Origin: Mytilus edulis
Taxonomy: Eukaryota > Mollusca > Bivalvia > Mytilida > Mytilidae
DNA: 64,000 nt
Assembly: GCF_963676685.1 (NCBI RefSeq)
Contig: NC_092345.1
Span: 44,227,838-44,291,837 of the forward strand
Direction of reading: 5' to 3'
The position numbers were made by a program, and so were the translations under genes. The number at the start of each line of letters is the position of its first letter. The first letter of the stretch is position 1. Shown piece by piece: positions 12,314 to 23,159 of the stretch. The notes beneath the pieces were generated by a model. It was not told the origin of the DNA, did not search any database, and was given only the letters and a program-made list of their open reading frames with translations.

Positions 12314-13142
12314 ATGAACAGGGCTAAAAGGAACCATCGCAGTTTATTTTCAATTGCTTTTGTTATTATTCTGTCTGCAATTTTACTGAGGTCTGGCATT
12401 AACGCACACAACGGCCACGGACATACTCATTCTCATGACGAGCAAGATGAGCCCAATCCATCTTTTAAATATTCACAGCAAGCAAACGTAGATCATGACC
12501 ACGGACATGCACATGATCACGCACACGATCATGGTCACGCACACAATCATGGACACGCACACGATCATGGACATACACACGACCATGCACACGATCATGG
12601 ACACAAACATGATGCACCTACAAAATCTTCCAAGAAATCAACAGGATTGGTACTTTGGCTACAGGCTTGTGGTGCCACAGCTCTAATTAGTGTCTCACCA
12701 ATTGTAATTCTTTTGTTTATTCCAATAGAAAATGCATATGATGCTAAAAATCAAAATTTACTGAAAATTCTTCTCAGTTTTGCATCTGGTGGTCTTCTTG
12801 GTGATGCATTTTTACATCTTATTCCTCATGCAGTTTCACCTCACTCACATGGAGATGGTGATGACCATGCACACTCACATTCTCATGGGCATTCTCATGG
12901 AGAAGGAGGACATGAGCATGGTCACGATATGACAGTTGGATTATGGGTCCTTGCTGGAATCGTTGTTTTCCTGATGGTTGAAAAATTTGTGAGGTATGTA
13001 AAGGGAGGACATGCTCACAGCCATGCACCACCAAAACCAGTCAAAAGCGAAAAGAAAGGTGAAGGTGATGAAGATGCAAAAGGCAAAGAAACTAAAGATT
13101 CAAAGAAAAAAATTGAAAAGACAGAAGAGAAACAAGTAACAG
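12314..13142 (+). CDS. SLC39A7: ZIP zinc transporter (SLC39A7/KE4/Catsup-like), exon 1
   Basis: Residues 1-276 of a 428-aa protein assembled from three exons. The family moves zinc (and some manganese) out of the ER/Golgi lumen into the cytosol. In order: a hydrophobic signal/anchor at about 11-28; a long His-rich loop (31-100) of [14 protein letters not shown] repeats; transmembrane segments at about 111-138 and 150-170 (LLKILLSF to HLIPHAV); a second His-rich loop (177-204); another membrane segment (207-225); then a Lys/Glu-rich cytoplasmic loop. Start chosen as the first ATG, giving the N-terminal hydrophobic segment expected of LIV-1 proteins. Exon ends ACAG|gtacat after one base of codon 277. 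The protein is slightly shorter than its vertebrate relatives. Symbol is by family resemblance. Confidence 0.92.
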
Positions 13143-14337
13143 GTACATGTACCTTGATATCAAATTCCTTTTTATGAAATTTAAAAGTTAACGTTACACC
13201 AGTTGAATTATCGCTATCTCATACCAATGCTTATGTTTTTTGGTGCCTATAAATAGTCATAGGAATACTTTCACGCATGTGTAGCACACAGTACAGGAGG
13301 CACCTGTTTGACTCGTGACAACATTTTTGAACGTTAGCTTTTGAATAAAGTTCTATTTTAAATGGAATTTGTTGAAAGTTATGATGAAAATTTATATCAA
13401 ATATGGCATAACTGCGTTCGAATGAATAATCTACGACAAACGAACTTCAAAATGTGATCGTTTGAGAAATATTGAAATTTCAATTCAAACTGTCCGTGGG
13501 TAAACAATTTGACGAAAATATATATACACCTGGTTGTTGAAATGCGGACTGACTGATTTTCCTGGGGAAAATAATTATGATGGTCATTAATGAGGTTTAT
13601 TAATAATTAATGGATTAGTGACCCATCCGATGGTGATAATCGGATTACATGTAGTTGTAATCACAACTTGCAACACCTGTTGAAAATGTTAATTACCTGG
13701 GAGTCAAAAGTTGTCAAAAACATGAAGACCGGTAGATTTATAGTATTTTAGTAGGAAAATATTTTTGCACTTGCAAAATTTAAGTGACGAAATTAATTTG
13801 AAAAACTTTCGTCAATCAAAATCACTGCCTAATATTTTTTATACATGGACGTCTGCAAAACATTTTTTGCTTTCGTAAATGATATAATGTTGTCTGCATT
13901 GTCGTCTGCTGCATCGTTGCCTGTCTCTATGATATTTACCAGAAGGTTGAATACCATACACTGAAGGAAGGAAGTTAAGGAAGTAGGGGGCAAAAAAGGG
14001 GGGCTTATATAAGTATTGTAGTACTTTCCGTTCATTAACTTGTGTGTCAACAAGGTAAGTGTATTGATTTCAGTGAAATTACACCACAAGGTTTCATATC
14101 TAAAAGGGAAGGCTTTGATTGAGTTTTAAGGTAATTTCCCCAAATGTTTAGGAGTTAGAGTAAAGGGGTGAAGCATTTTTATTAGATCATTGACAATTTG
14201 GTCATGAATCCATCTGTGTTCTTTGTTTAATATATATGCACATATACCAAGGTGAGTGACACTGGCTCTTCAGAGCCTCTAGCATGTCTAGTTAAGTTTT
14301 CAAATAGTTGTTATCTATATTTCATGTATTTTTTCAG
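13143..14337 (+). other. ZIP gene intron 1
   Basis: 1.2-kb intron bounded by gtacat and TTTTTTCAG. AT-rich; no gene or clear repeat seen. Confidence 0.85.
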
Positions 14338-14543
14338 AACCTGAAGACATAAAAGTTGCTGGTTATTTAAACCTTGCTGCAGATGCTGCTCACAATTTCA
14401 CAGATGGTTTGGCAATAGGTGCTTCTTTTCTAGCTGGTAGAAATATAGGAATTATTACAACTATAACTATATTCTTACATGAGATACCACATGAAATTGG
14501 AGACTTTGCAATCTTAGTAAAATCTGGGTGCACAAAGAGAAAG
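14338..14543 (+). CDS. SLC39A7: ZIP zinc transporter, exon 2 (metal site)
   Basis: Preceded by TATTTTTTCAG and followed by AAAG|gtacag. Enters in phase 1, leaves in phase 0, encoding residues 277-345. It holds the transport core: [10 protein letters not shown] (295-304, metal-binding His and Asp in the fourth membrane segment) and HEIPHEIGD (324-332), the HEXPHEXGD signature that defines the LIV-1 subfamily. All metal-coordinating residues are present. Followed by the 9.5-kb intron 2, which carries most of the mobile elements of this gene. Confidence 0.95.
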
Positions 14544-15573
14544 GTACAGTATATACATTTTTTAAGTGTTATGTGTCCGTATCATGGCGTATGTACATTT
14601 GTGAATTTCATAGAAATGCACCTTGTTGTATTGTCTAAATGATGGTAAAATTCTATATATAAATTTTAGCTATAATTCAGCCAACACTTTTGTTCTCGAA
14701 ATCTTGATAAAATGGAGTTCATTTTAAGGTACCTTTTGATATCTATTTTTGATTTTTTCCTATATTTTAACCTTTCTGGCTTTTTATAACATACATAGAA
14801 AGCATTGCATTTGCAAAATTTGCTCTGCAACCACAATATACAAATGTACATGCCAATTATGATAAGACCATTAATTTTGAAATTGTACATCTCATGTCTT
14901 TTCTGGCAAAATATTTCTAATTAATTATTAATTTTACTACAAAGGTACACCTAAAAATTAACATAAACTTTTGTGTCATACATTTTTGTATATTTGAATA
15001 ACATGTGAAAAATACAGAAAAAATGCTTATCTCGTCAAAAATAAATTTTTGAAGTTCCTATTAGAACAGGCATAAAAATAACAAAGCTATCTATATTCTA
15101 TCTCTTTATAATTTTGATGTATTTTGTATTATATGTTGTAAAATAAGATACATTTAGTTTATGAAAATATTGTTTAATGTATAAAGTGGTTAAGTTTAAA
15201 TTTAAAAATTTTAGATTTTATTTTCCCTTTTCTTGTGTTTGATTCTGATCTTTGTTATAGAGATTAGATTTACTATGGGGAATTGTGTATTTTGCATTTT
15301 TAACTCTACACTGAAATTAGCAAAATTGAACCCCTTGTGAACATTTACCACTTAATCTTTACATGTACAGTATCTCAAATTTGTATGCAGGATAAAAAGT
15401 GAAATGCAAGCTTCACCATGTGTCCACTTTGATTCTTTAAATTCTATTTGATAACTGTAAATTCAGAATTATTGCAATGTTTTTATTATTCCCAATAATG
15501 TGACAGGGATATAAATCGCAATTATTTAAACTCGCATTTTGATTTATTTTTTTATGAATTTAACAGAATTCTC

Positions 15574-15640
15574 ATATTTAGGCGAGTGATATGAGAGCCA
15601 AATTTACATTTTTAATGCACCTACCTAACACACGGCTAAA
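15574..15640 (+). repeat. Inner terminal inverted repeat, left copy
   Basis: Pairs with 22349-22425. Best-conserved block is TAATGCACCTACCTAACACA followed by CGGCTAA; the outer block is AGGCGAGTG. One or more indels separate the blocks. Confidence 0.75.
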
Positions 15641-17441
15641 TTATATATCACTAGAAAGCTAAGAATGTGTACTTTCTAAATATCCCGGTCGTCAAAAGAA
15701 ATTATGGTGCATTTTTTTTTAAATCGAGGTCAAAGGTCATGGGTGCAATTTCAATTCACGGATACTTCCAGTTGTAAAATCGAGTCAAAACAAATGCAAA
15801 AACGAAACAATTTTAAAGGAATGCTGTATTACTGTTGGGAAAATATATTTCTATTATAATATTAATTAATTTTGGTTGATTTTGACGGTAACGCATGTTA
15901 CATAACGTTTTCTCTCGGAGTCTTTGAAAATCAACATTTAAGTCACACAAATGTATCTGTAGTCGCCCTTGCATTATCTAAATCATATAATACCTCCATA
16001 TCATTTGATTGCACGTATTTACAAACATATATATCTGCAAATTTGATAAAAATAATCCGAAACAAAATATTTGAAGCAAGGGGAAAATATAACATATGAC
16101 GTATTTTTAATTGTTTAGAAAAGTCCCATGATGAGCTGTTTATTAAAATTGAGGAAGCGTATGGTCTCCTGTTAGTTTGAAAGCCTGACAACCATAGAGC
16201 AGATTTTCTTTTATATATGTTGCAATATGTTGATATATAAAAAAGAAGATGTGGCATGATTGCCAATGAGACAACTATCCACAAAAGACCAAAATGACAC
16301 AAACATTAACAACTCATACATCACTAAATCAGATATGATAAGAGTACTAACAAACATAACTAAAATGAGTAAAGTGCTACTGGTATATTTATATCAACAA
16401 ATTGACAATTTTAATATAAAACATCACAAGGAAAATATGATCACTCATTGTACGTCAAAATGTGTTTGATTTTACTTCTGTTGGCCGCCGTGTATCTTGA
16501 GATATATAATTAATCAAACTACACTTGACAAAGTAGTTTGTACTCTTTTTAAATATTACACTAGTTCGGCTACTTTAGCACTAAGTATTACGTTTTTTGT
16601 TATCTTGTTTCACCGCTTCAAACGGAGGACAAGGCTATCCTAATATTGAACCTTTTATTTGGCTTTCTAATGTTAAAATCCCGTGATCGAAACGTCGGAC
16701 CAATGGGATGTTGGACCATTTAGGTGTCGGAATATTGCGATATCGGAATATTATAGCTTCATTTTAACTTGTAATCTCATCAATTTTATCGGTCAATATA
16801 TCCATACAAAGACAACTTCCTTGGCATGGGCATATATCAGTACAGCAGAGGTTTTGCTCAAAGCGGACACAAGATCTACTATATACAGATTGAATTAAAA
16901 ATTTGGAATAGACATGAGGGATTTGTCAAAGAGACACCAACCCACTAAAAAGCAGGCAACGGCCAAAAACCACCCATGGGTCGTCAATGCAGCAAGAAAC
17001 TCCCAAACCCGGAGGCGTTCTTCAGCTGGCCCCTAAACAAAAATGTACTACTTTGAAATGATAATGGACGTCATACTAAGCTTCGAAACATACTCAAGAA
17101 GTTAAAATAAAAAATCATACAAAACTAAGAAAGGCACGATGCTCCTGACTTGGGACAGGCGCAAAATTGCGGCGGTTTTAAACATGTTTTGGGAAATCTC
17201 AACCCTCCCCCTATACCTATACCAATGCGTGAACAGATCAAATCTTGTAGAAAGTTGGATGACATCATACCGGACCGATGTTGCCTTTTAGCCAACCAAA
17301 GTCATACGGAGATCTTTTATTGTTTCTGTAGTTGGGTCGACATTGTCTTGGATAAAATTTTAGCCCCCAGAAGAAAAATATTGCCATGTAGAATGTATGC
17401 CCCATTTTCATTGTTTCTAATCTCCTGATCAGTCAAACTTG

Positions 17442-17789
17442 TTAATAGTTATCAAAGGTGTGTCCATAAACACGGTGCATTGGTAGTGATAAACCTAAAT
17501 GAAAAAGAGTAAAAAAAATATTTATAGATAACATACATTCTACTAAAGCCATACATCTAAGAACTTTGTCAATAGGAATATCGTACGCTTTATTAACTGC
17601 CGCAGATGTGCCATCATCCAAAAGACAACACAGAAATGTTTTTAAAGCAGGTGGCATAATTTCAATTGAATAATCCAGTGAAATGTTTTTAGATAATGGA
17701 TATTCATCTGATTGGATTACAACTTTACCCTATATCTGCTTCCGTAAAATAGCTGCAATAAGTGATTGCAACCAGTTTCGCAGTCACTG
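17442..17789 (-). pseudogene. Decayed transposon-type ORF, 3' part beyond the LTR insertion
   Basis: Minus-strand text: an Ala/Lys/Leu-Val stretch, then (after an extra G near 17732) KVVIQSDEYPLSKNISLDYS, MPPALKTFLCCLLDDGTSAA and FHLGLSLPMHRVYGHTFDNY. It continues the ORF family seen at 20970-21465, the LTR element having landed between the two parts. Frameshifted, so not functional. Identity is by pattern only. Confidence 0.5.
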
Positions 17790-17981
17790 TGTAATATATA
17801 TAGGGGGTTGAATCCGCGTTTCCGGAAATACTGTTCAGTCCGTATATGATTTTGTTATATACATGTATGTAATTGTAATCACATGTACTGTCTCTTTTTC
17901 GTTTTGCAAGTGCCATTAAAGGACGTAATTTTATTAGCTGTTGATATTTTGCCTCTCGCACCCCCATACAGGATCATTACA
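17790..17981 (+). repeat. 5' LTR (192 bp)
   Basis: Begins TGTAATATATATAGGG and ends GGATCATTACA. Identical by eye to 20466-20657. A short TATATATA stretch near its start and GTACTGTCTCTTTTTCG midway could be promoter parts, but this is not demonstrable here. Confidence 0.95.
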
Positions 17982-17996
17982 TGGCGGAGGACCCGA
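17982..17996 (+). other. Primer-binding site of the LTR element
   Basis: TGGCGGAGGACCCGA starts directly after the LTR. TGG pairs with the CCA tail of a tRNA, as in Ty3-type primer sites. I do not assign the tRNA. Confidence 0.7.
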
Positions 17997-18158
17997 AATA
18001 TAACTTCATTCAAAGGACTTTATTTGTGTAAACCTGAACTGAAATGAAATGAAAATTTTTTCCCCATAATTTTCACTGAAGTGGGAAAACCACGTGGGTG
18101 GTCAAATTTTTTATGCAGATTATGATTTTCTTCAAGTTGCCTTATGAATCCCAGTTTT

Positions 18159-18247
18159 CTGTACGTGAGATTCATCTCATTACAGGCGTATTATTTAACA
18201 TGCACATTTAATTTTTTTATCTGTACGCGAGATTTATCTCATTACAG
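18159..18247 (+). repeat. Palindrome pair upstream of gag (CTGTA...TACAG class)
   Basis: Two 27-bp copies at 18159-18185 and 18221-18247. Each has outer arms CTGTA and TACAG and inner arms TGAGAT/CGAGAT and ATCTCA around a 2-base centre, so each can fold into one hairpin. They lie in the leader between the primer site and the gag ATG. Confidence 0.85.
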
Positions 18248-18269
18248 TGTTGGTTTTTTTTCTTCGTTG

Positions 18270-19154
18270 ATGTCGGCGCCGAAATATAGCAATTTAAATG
18301 ATATGAGCGATGGTGAGTCTACTTTAAGTTTACACTCATTAGTTGAAACGGACGACGAATTTACCGACGATTCACTTTTAAGTTCATATTTATTGGCACC
18401 GACTAGGCCTTCTCAAAACCAAGAATTAGATCAAAGTTTGCATTTATTAGCCCCGACTAGGCCCTCTCAAACCAACATATTAGATCGTTCTATGCCAATT
18501 TTAACACCACAAATAAGTTTGGTTAACAGATTGCATCAAAATAATTTGACTTATAACACAAGTACATGTTACACTACAAGTACGCCTAGATTAGAACATA
18601 CAAGTATACCTAGAATAGTACATACAGCTGTCATGGAAAAATTAGCTCCGTGTAGGAAATTCGGGGGATATCCCCATGAAAATGGACTTGTTTTCTTGCG
18701 TGAATTTGACTCTTTTGCTACACTACATAATATCATGCCTTATGAAAACCAAAGGCGAATAGCAGCTTTTCATCTCCAGTTAACGGGCCCAGCCCTCACG
18801 TGGTTTAACTCATTAACATCCAATGACAAAAGCTCCTGGGAAAAACTTATTGAACTGTTTAAGAGAAAATATGTTAATCTCGATTGGCAAAGTCCAACAA
18901 TCATGCTAGAAAGTGAGGTTTTTGAACACATAAAGTTGTCACCGGGTCAAGCACTCGAAGATTTTTACTGCCAGCTTGTAGAAAAAGCTCAATTATTACA
19001 CAAAGCTGATCATGATATTCTCACCAAATTCATTTTATGGAACGCTCATATTGTACATATTTGTTGTAAAATTCAAGACAATTGCCAATGCTTGACGAGG
19101 ATGTTTATTTTGAACCTTTTTGTCCGTGAGATTTATCTCATGACAATTTATTAA
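18270..19154 (+). CDS. Gag-like protein of the LTR retrotransposon, C-terminally altered
   Basis: ATG at 18270 (MSAPKYSNLNDMSDGES) lies just after the second upstream palindrome and is the likeliest start; the frame is open back to 18144, but that stretch reads through the palindromes. The N-terminal third is Ser/Thr/Leu-rich and includes a duplicated LLAPTRPSQ unit. The core RIAAFHLQLTGPALTWFNSL and SSWEKLIELFKRKYVNLDWQ is the retrotransposon gag (capsid) pattern, followed by GQALEDFYCQLVEKAQLL. After LTKFI the text departs from the family and runs into a palindrome repeat, and no zinc knuckle follows. So the capsid C-terminus and nucleocapsid appear lost, with an unrelated tail to the stop at 19152. 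Whether it makes particles is unknown. Confidence 0.8.
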   Translation: MSAPKYSNLNDMSDGESTLSLHSLVETDDEFTDDSLLSSYLLAPTRPSQNQELDQSLHLLAPTRPSQTNILDRSMPILTPQISLVNRLHQNNLTYNTSTCYTTSTPRLEHTSIPRIVHTAVMEKLAPCRKFGGYPHENGLVFLREFDSFATLHNIMPYENQRRIAAFHLQLTGPALTWFNSLTSNDKSSWEKLIELFKRKYVNLDWQSPTIMLESEVFEHIKLSPGQALEDFYCQLVEKAQLLHKADHDILTKFILWNAHIVHICCKIQDNCQCLTRMFILNLFVREIYLMTIY

Positions 19155-19289
19155 TCTGTGTACAGCGATGTTTTTCTTGAACTTATTGTCCGTGAGATTT
19201 ATCTCATGACAATGCCCTTTGATGATGGTACAACGACTTTTTCTGGCGAACTTTTCATGTTTTTGTCCGTGGGATTTATCTCATGACAA
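19120..19289 (+). repeat. Palindrome triplet after gag core (TTGTC...GACAA class)
   Basis: Three 27-bp copies at 19120-19146, 19186-19212 and 19263-19289. The inner arms GTGAGAT/ATCTCA match the upstream copies (GTGGGAT in the third), but the outer arms are TTGTC and GACAA instead of CTGTA and TACAG. Pairing is kept in both classes. Spacing is 66 and 77 bp. The first copy overlaps the end of the gag ORF. Confidence 0.87.
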
Positions 19290-20458
19290 TCCGTTACTAT
19301 GATGTCAGATGAAATTCAGTACAGAGCGGAGCCCTATTTCAATGTTATTCAATAAGAACTTTTTTTTTAAATATACGGACATTAGTTTGTTTGCATATAT
19401 AATATACATGTACATGGAAACTGATTATTAACTGCTTAAGATTGTTTTTGCATATGTTGATATTACTTATCTTTTTGAAATACTTGAACAATTCGTATTA
19501 TGTATGTTTAATTTGCTTGATTTTTTCTATTATTCTGAGGAAAATAATGAACGATGGTTGATATTGCGTATACATGACATTATGCTAAACACATTTTTAT
19601 ACATGTAGATTTTTATTTCAATTTCATTCACATGAGTATCAAGTTTGAATTATCTAGTCATTAATATTTGATTTATTTAATTTTGTAACATAATAGCAGA
19701 AAGTTGGTACTGCGTTTTCAGATTTGTAATTCAATAATTATTTTCTATGAAAAATGCCCAATTTTGTATCTTTATATTGAACATCGATCTTTACTATTTT
19801 TGAAATATGTTGATGAGATCGTATGAATATGGTTCATTTTGTATTTAGTGTATTTTTAAGGAAACACGATAGTGATATACAGTTTCATTAGCAAACAAAT
19901 TGAGGAAAATGTAGAGAGAATGTTTTTTTTTTTTGTTTTTTTTTTGCATTGTATAAAGACGGAAATCTGTAGTTTACGTCCAGTTTTGGAACTTTTATGA
20001 GGAGTATATTATCTAGGATCTATGTTAGTGATATCGAGATAATTTCATAAATAAACCCCGTGAATTGTATCTTTCTGATATGTTTTATCTGTTAGTAATT
20101 TTATATTTTTTATGAGAGTGTGTGTGCGTAAATGGGTTTGGTGCACCATGATTCTGTGAGAGACAGTTGATATATTTTTTTGAAACTTGCAACTTATGAA
20201 ATGTGATCATTATAGGACATTTTCACAACATTGTAAGAGTTAGGGGCTCTGTTGAATTTATTACTCAATGATACATGTATCACGAAACAATTTCGGATCT
20301 GTAAAAATATATTTAACTAATAACTTTCAAAAGTTGAGATTTCGCAACGTCAGATAATTGTAATTTTTCATGCTGTGTTTTGAGATGGTATATGAGTTGG
20401 TGCATATATATTGTAAAGCGAATTCAACCCTGAGCAAAATTTACATTTTTCTTTTGTC
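19290..20458 (+). other. Non-coding AT-rich interior of the LTR element
   Basis: About 1.17 kb without ORFs or pol motifs, very AT-rich, with a T-run at 19923-19946. It replaces the pol region of an autonomous element. Confidence 0.7.
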
Positions 20459-20465
20459 GGGGGGA
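20459..20465 (+). other. Polypurine tract of the LTR element
   Basis: GGGGGGA immediately upstream of the 3' LTR, the expected position of the plus-strand primer. Short but well placed. Confidence 0.65.
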
Positions 20466-20657
20466 TGTAATATATATAGGGGGTTGAATCCGCGTTTCCG
20501 GAAATACTGTTCAGTCCGTATATGATTTTGTTATATACATGTATGTAATTGTAATCACATGTACTGTCTCTTTTTCGTTTTGCAAGTGCCATTAAAGGAC
20601 GTAATTTTATTAGCTGTTGATATTTTGCCTCTCGCACCCCCATACAGGATCATTACA
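20466..20657 (+). repeat. 3' LTR (192 bp)
   Basis: Identical by eye to the 5' LTR and followed by the target duplication ACTG. The minus ORFs reading through both LTRs are artefacts of the repeat. Confidence 0.95.
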
Positions 20658-20969
20658 ACTGCTCAGATCTTTTAATTTTACAGACCGAATATCACAGTCA
20701 TTATAAACGGGTAATTTTCCGTCATTACGGCATAAGACAAAATTATAGAGCTACTGTATACAATATTGGATGTACCTTGGCCTTGTTGAAGTTGTATACA
20801 TGTAACTATGAAGCTGATAATATGTTGTGTAGTTTTCTCGGCGGCGATCCTCGGGCAGAAATTAAGCCCGGTTAACTGATCAAGTAAATAAAGTTGTTAA
20901 CCAGAATACTTCCTTGTGTACAGGCACGTCATCTTTAATCGTCGAAATGTTAGTAAAAGCTGTTTTATG

Positions 20970-21465
20970 TTAAGAACTAAATAGCTCTTTAATTTCTGAT
21001 TTCAAATTTTGTAGCAAATTTTTAGCGATGCAAGCTCGATGGTATAAAGATTTAATAGTAAAATTATCATGAGTTATTTTGTAAATCAGATCATTGTAGG
21101 AGATATATGTAATAACACTCAATACAGCTTGAGTTTGCTCCTCAGTGGATATCTTATGAAGTTGTGTAACTTGCTTATAGGCTTTATACATTTGCAAAAT
21201 ATACAAACAGACAAATCAGAATGAGTTGTAGATCTACTGTCATCGTTGATATATGAGAAGATCTACTGGTCGGTAGAATTGGTACATGTAGTACAAAGTC
21301 TTTGTACAGACAAAACAGAAGTTGATAGGTTGTGCTTACTTTTGAAATATTTATAGCAACTCTTATGATATTTTGTATTTTCAAATGGGATGTTTTCATT
21401 TTTTTCATATTCATCGACCAGTCTTCTGTAAACTTCATCTTTTCGTTTTCCCACTGCGGCAATAC
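20970..21465 (-). pseudogene. Decayed transposon-type ORF with YHxxC Cys motifs, 5' part
   Basis: Reading the minus strand from 21465: GKRKDEVYRRLVDEYEKNEN, then KYHKSCYKYFKSKHNLS, then after an in-frame TAG the pattern SVCIFCKC, then in a shifted frame HKISTEEQTQAVL and SLYHRACIAKNLLQNLKSEI. The paired YHxxC / CxxC elements resemble an uncharacterised repetitive ORF family of molluscs and cnidarians that I know only as 'uncharacterised'; function unknown, probably mobile-element derived. At least one stop and one frameshift make it a pseudogene. It is cut off from its 3' part (17442-17789) by the LTR element. Confidence 0.55.
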
Positions 21466-22348
21466 AACTGTATCTTCATTTAAGTGTTAACTACATAGTT
21501 TCTATGTAGTAAATATATGACAGACTATGCATCTGTGTCAATAAATGGATAGTTTTTTTGCTTTTTAGCAAAGGAAGGGTTTCATTGTGAACTGGACTGT
21601 GAAAATTTGACACGACTCGGAAGATTTTCTACAACTTTCCGATACGATTCCTTATTTAGAAAGGGGTGAATTCTACAGAACTCAAAAACTATGTTTTACT
21701 TTGATTTGATCTTTATTTTGGGCGATTTTATATCTATTTAAGCTACACTGAAGTTAAAGAAAGAAATAGAACCGTTTAAATATGATTTATCGTACTCTAA
21801 TAGCACTATTAAGTACATGGAAATCGACTAATATATTCAGTAAAAAACGATAACGAAATAGATAAGGGATTCCGGAAATAATAGTGATTTTACTCAATAT
21901 CATAAAATTACAGAAATTCGTGATTTTAAGAAATGTTGAGATAAAGTCTTGATCTTGAATGAAAAAACGATAACTGATGAGTAATTTGGTGTGATCTAAA
22001 ACGGATAGATTGCAAAAACATTTAATAAAAATTTAATTGTAGATCCGAAAAGGTCGGGATTATGAAAATTTTCGTACAAAATGTCAAATATTTAGAAGGA
22101 ATGCAAAAGCATGCGGACTTACAGTTGTAAATATTGTTTTTCATTATTTTAAGAATCTAATTCACTTAATTATTCTGTCTAAAAGAAGAGATACGACTAA
22201 TTTCCTTTGCTTGAAAAACATGTCGTAATTATATAATTTTCAACTAATTTCTGAAATAAACGTCAATTTTACAAAAACTGCACCGTACGATTTTGTGACG
22301 ACCGGGCAAAAATCAAAGTTTAATCATTATTCTTTCATTTAAAAAAAA

Positions 22349-22425
22349 ATTAGCCGTGTGTTAGGTGGGTGCATTAAAGTCCTTAACTAGACGTCTTTTT
22401 CAAATATTACACTCGCCTATAATAT
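22349..22425 (-). repeat. Inner terminal inverted repeat, right copy
   Basis: Complement of 15574-15640: TTAGCCGTGTGTTAGG, GGGTGCATTA, then CACTCGCCTATAATAT. Slightly longer than the left copy because of an extra stretch between the two blocks. Confidence 0.75.
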
Positions 22426-22504
22426 CGCAAAAATTTAAATCGTATTCTAGTCAAAATGACGAAATCACAATAATAAATGCATGCAATTGTTTCTGAATTT
22501 ACAG

Positions 22505-23159
22505 TAGTTTTAAGCTTGATAAGCATGATAAGCATCTTTTTATTGAATAATTTAACTGCATACCTATAAGATGGTGCAGAAGATGAACTATCAATAAAAG
22601 GAGTTGTGGGGTTACCTGTGTGCATCAATGAGACAGCAACTCAACAACATAAAAATTCATAACTTTTTAGTCAACAATACACATGATACATGAAGACAAG
22701 TGTCTGTTCAAAGTGTCAAGCTTTATAAGTTTTGAATTTCAAAGAGACTGAAAGACCTGCAATCAACACTTAGCTAAACACTGAATAACTAAAAATACTA
22801 TGATATAACTAATGATGACCACATTATTGAGGTTCCTGACTTGGGGATATATATTAGTTATTGAGAACTTCATCCCCCCTTAAATTCACTCTCAGTGATG
22901 GAATAGAAAAAACTACATATAGTAAATTGAAAATCTGTACAGGAAAAGCCCTGAAATCTGTTATACAAAATAAAAGGATGAAAGATTGTAAATAAGACAA
23001 CTCTCCACTGGAACCAGATAACATAGAAGTAAACAACTATACATCATCCTATGAGCAATACCCATAACACATAGTATATTAAAAAACCCACACAAGTACA
23101 GGTACATTCTAAGAGACTATAGACTTTTCTCGTGTTGTATAAAGATGTTTGAATTGTGT
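22505..23159. other. ZIP intron 2, remaining sequence
   Basis: No gene. A CCTGACTTGGGG motif near 22838 is shared with repeats at 17141 and 31303. Confidence 0.4.

Larger units (their letters stand above)
17790..20657 (+). mobile_element. Young non-autonomous LTR retrotransposon (Ty3-type ends, gag only)
   Basis: Two direct repeats of 192 bp (17790-17981 and 20466-20657) appear identical along their whole length and have perfect inverted tips TGTAAT/ATTACA. The host 4-mer ACTG flanks both sides (17786-17789, 20658-20661). A tRNA-type primer site follows the left LTR and GGGGGGA precedes the right LTR. The 2.48-kb interior holds one gag-like ORF and no protease, RT or integrase, so it depends on another element. 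Identical LTRs argue for a very recent insertion. It lies in ZIP intron 2 in the sense orientation and splits an older element's ORF. Confidence 0.93.
15455..22504. mobile_element. 7-kb nested inverted-repeat element in ZIP intron 2
   Basis: Left end CTGTAAATTCAGAATTATTG (15455) faces its diverged complement ending TTTCTGAATTTACAG (22504); the termini match those of the 207-bp MITE at 26388. Inside these lies a second inverted pair: 15574-15640 (with GGCGAGTG and TAATGCACCTACCTAACACA) against 22349-22425 (TGTGTTAGGTGGGTGCATTA, CACTCGCC). Between them are a decayed minus-strand ORF and a later LTR element. Either one large transposon shares MITE-like ends, or a 6.8-kb element landed inside a MITE. 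The TA flanks are intact only on the right, so boundaries are approximate. A SINE-like fragment lies at 16244-16330 and another repeat at 16895-17150. Confidence 0.65.

Noticed and set aside
12495..12686. His/Met/Thr-rich 63-aa ORF
   Set aside because: Alternative frame of the His repeat in the ZIP exon 1.
16683..17428. Plus-strand ORFs in ZIP intron 2
   Set aside because: They overlap interspersed repeats and show no coding pattern.
17725..20643. Two matching minus ORFs beginning MGVREAKYQQ
   Set aside because: They read through the two identical LTRs; the match is just the repeat.
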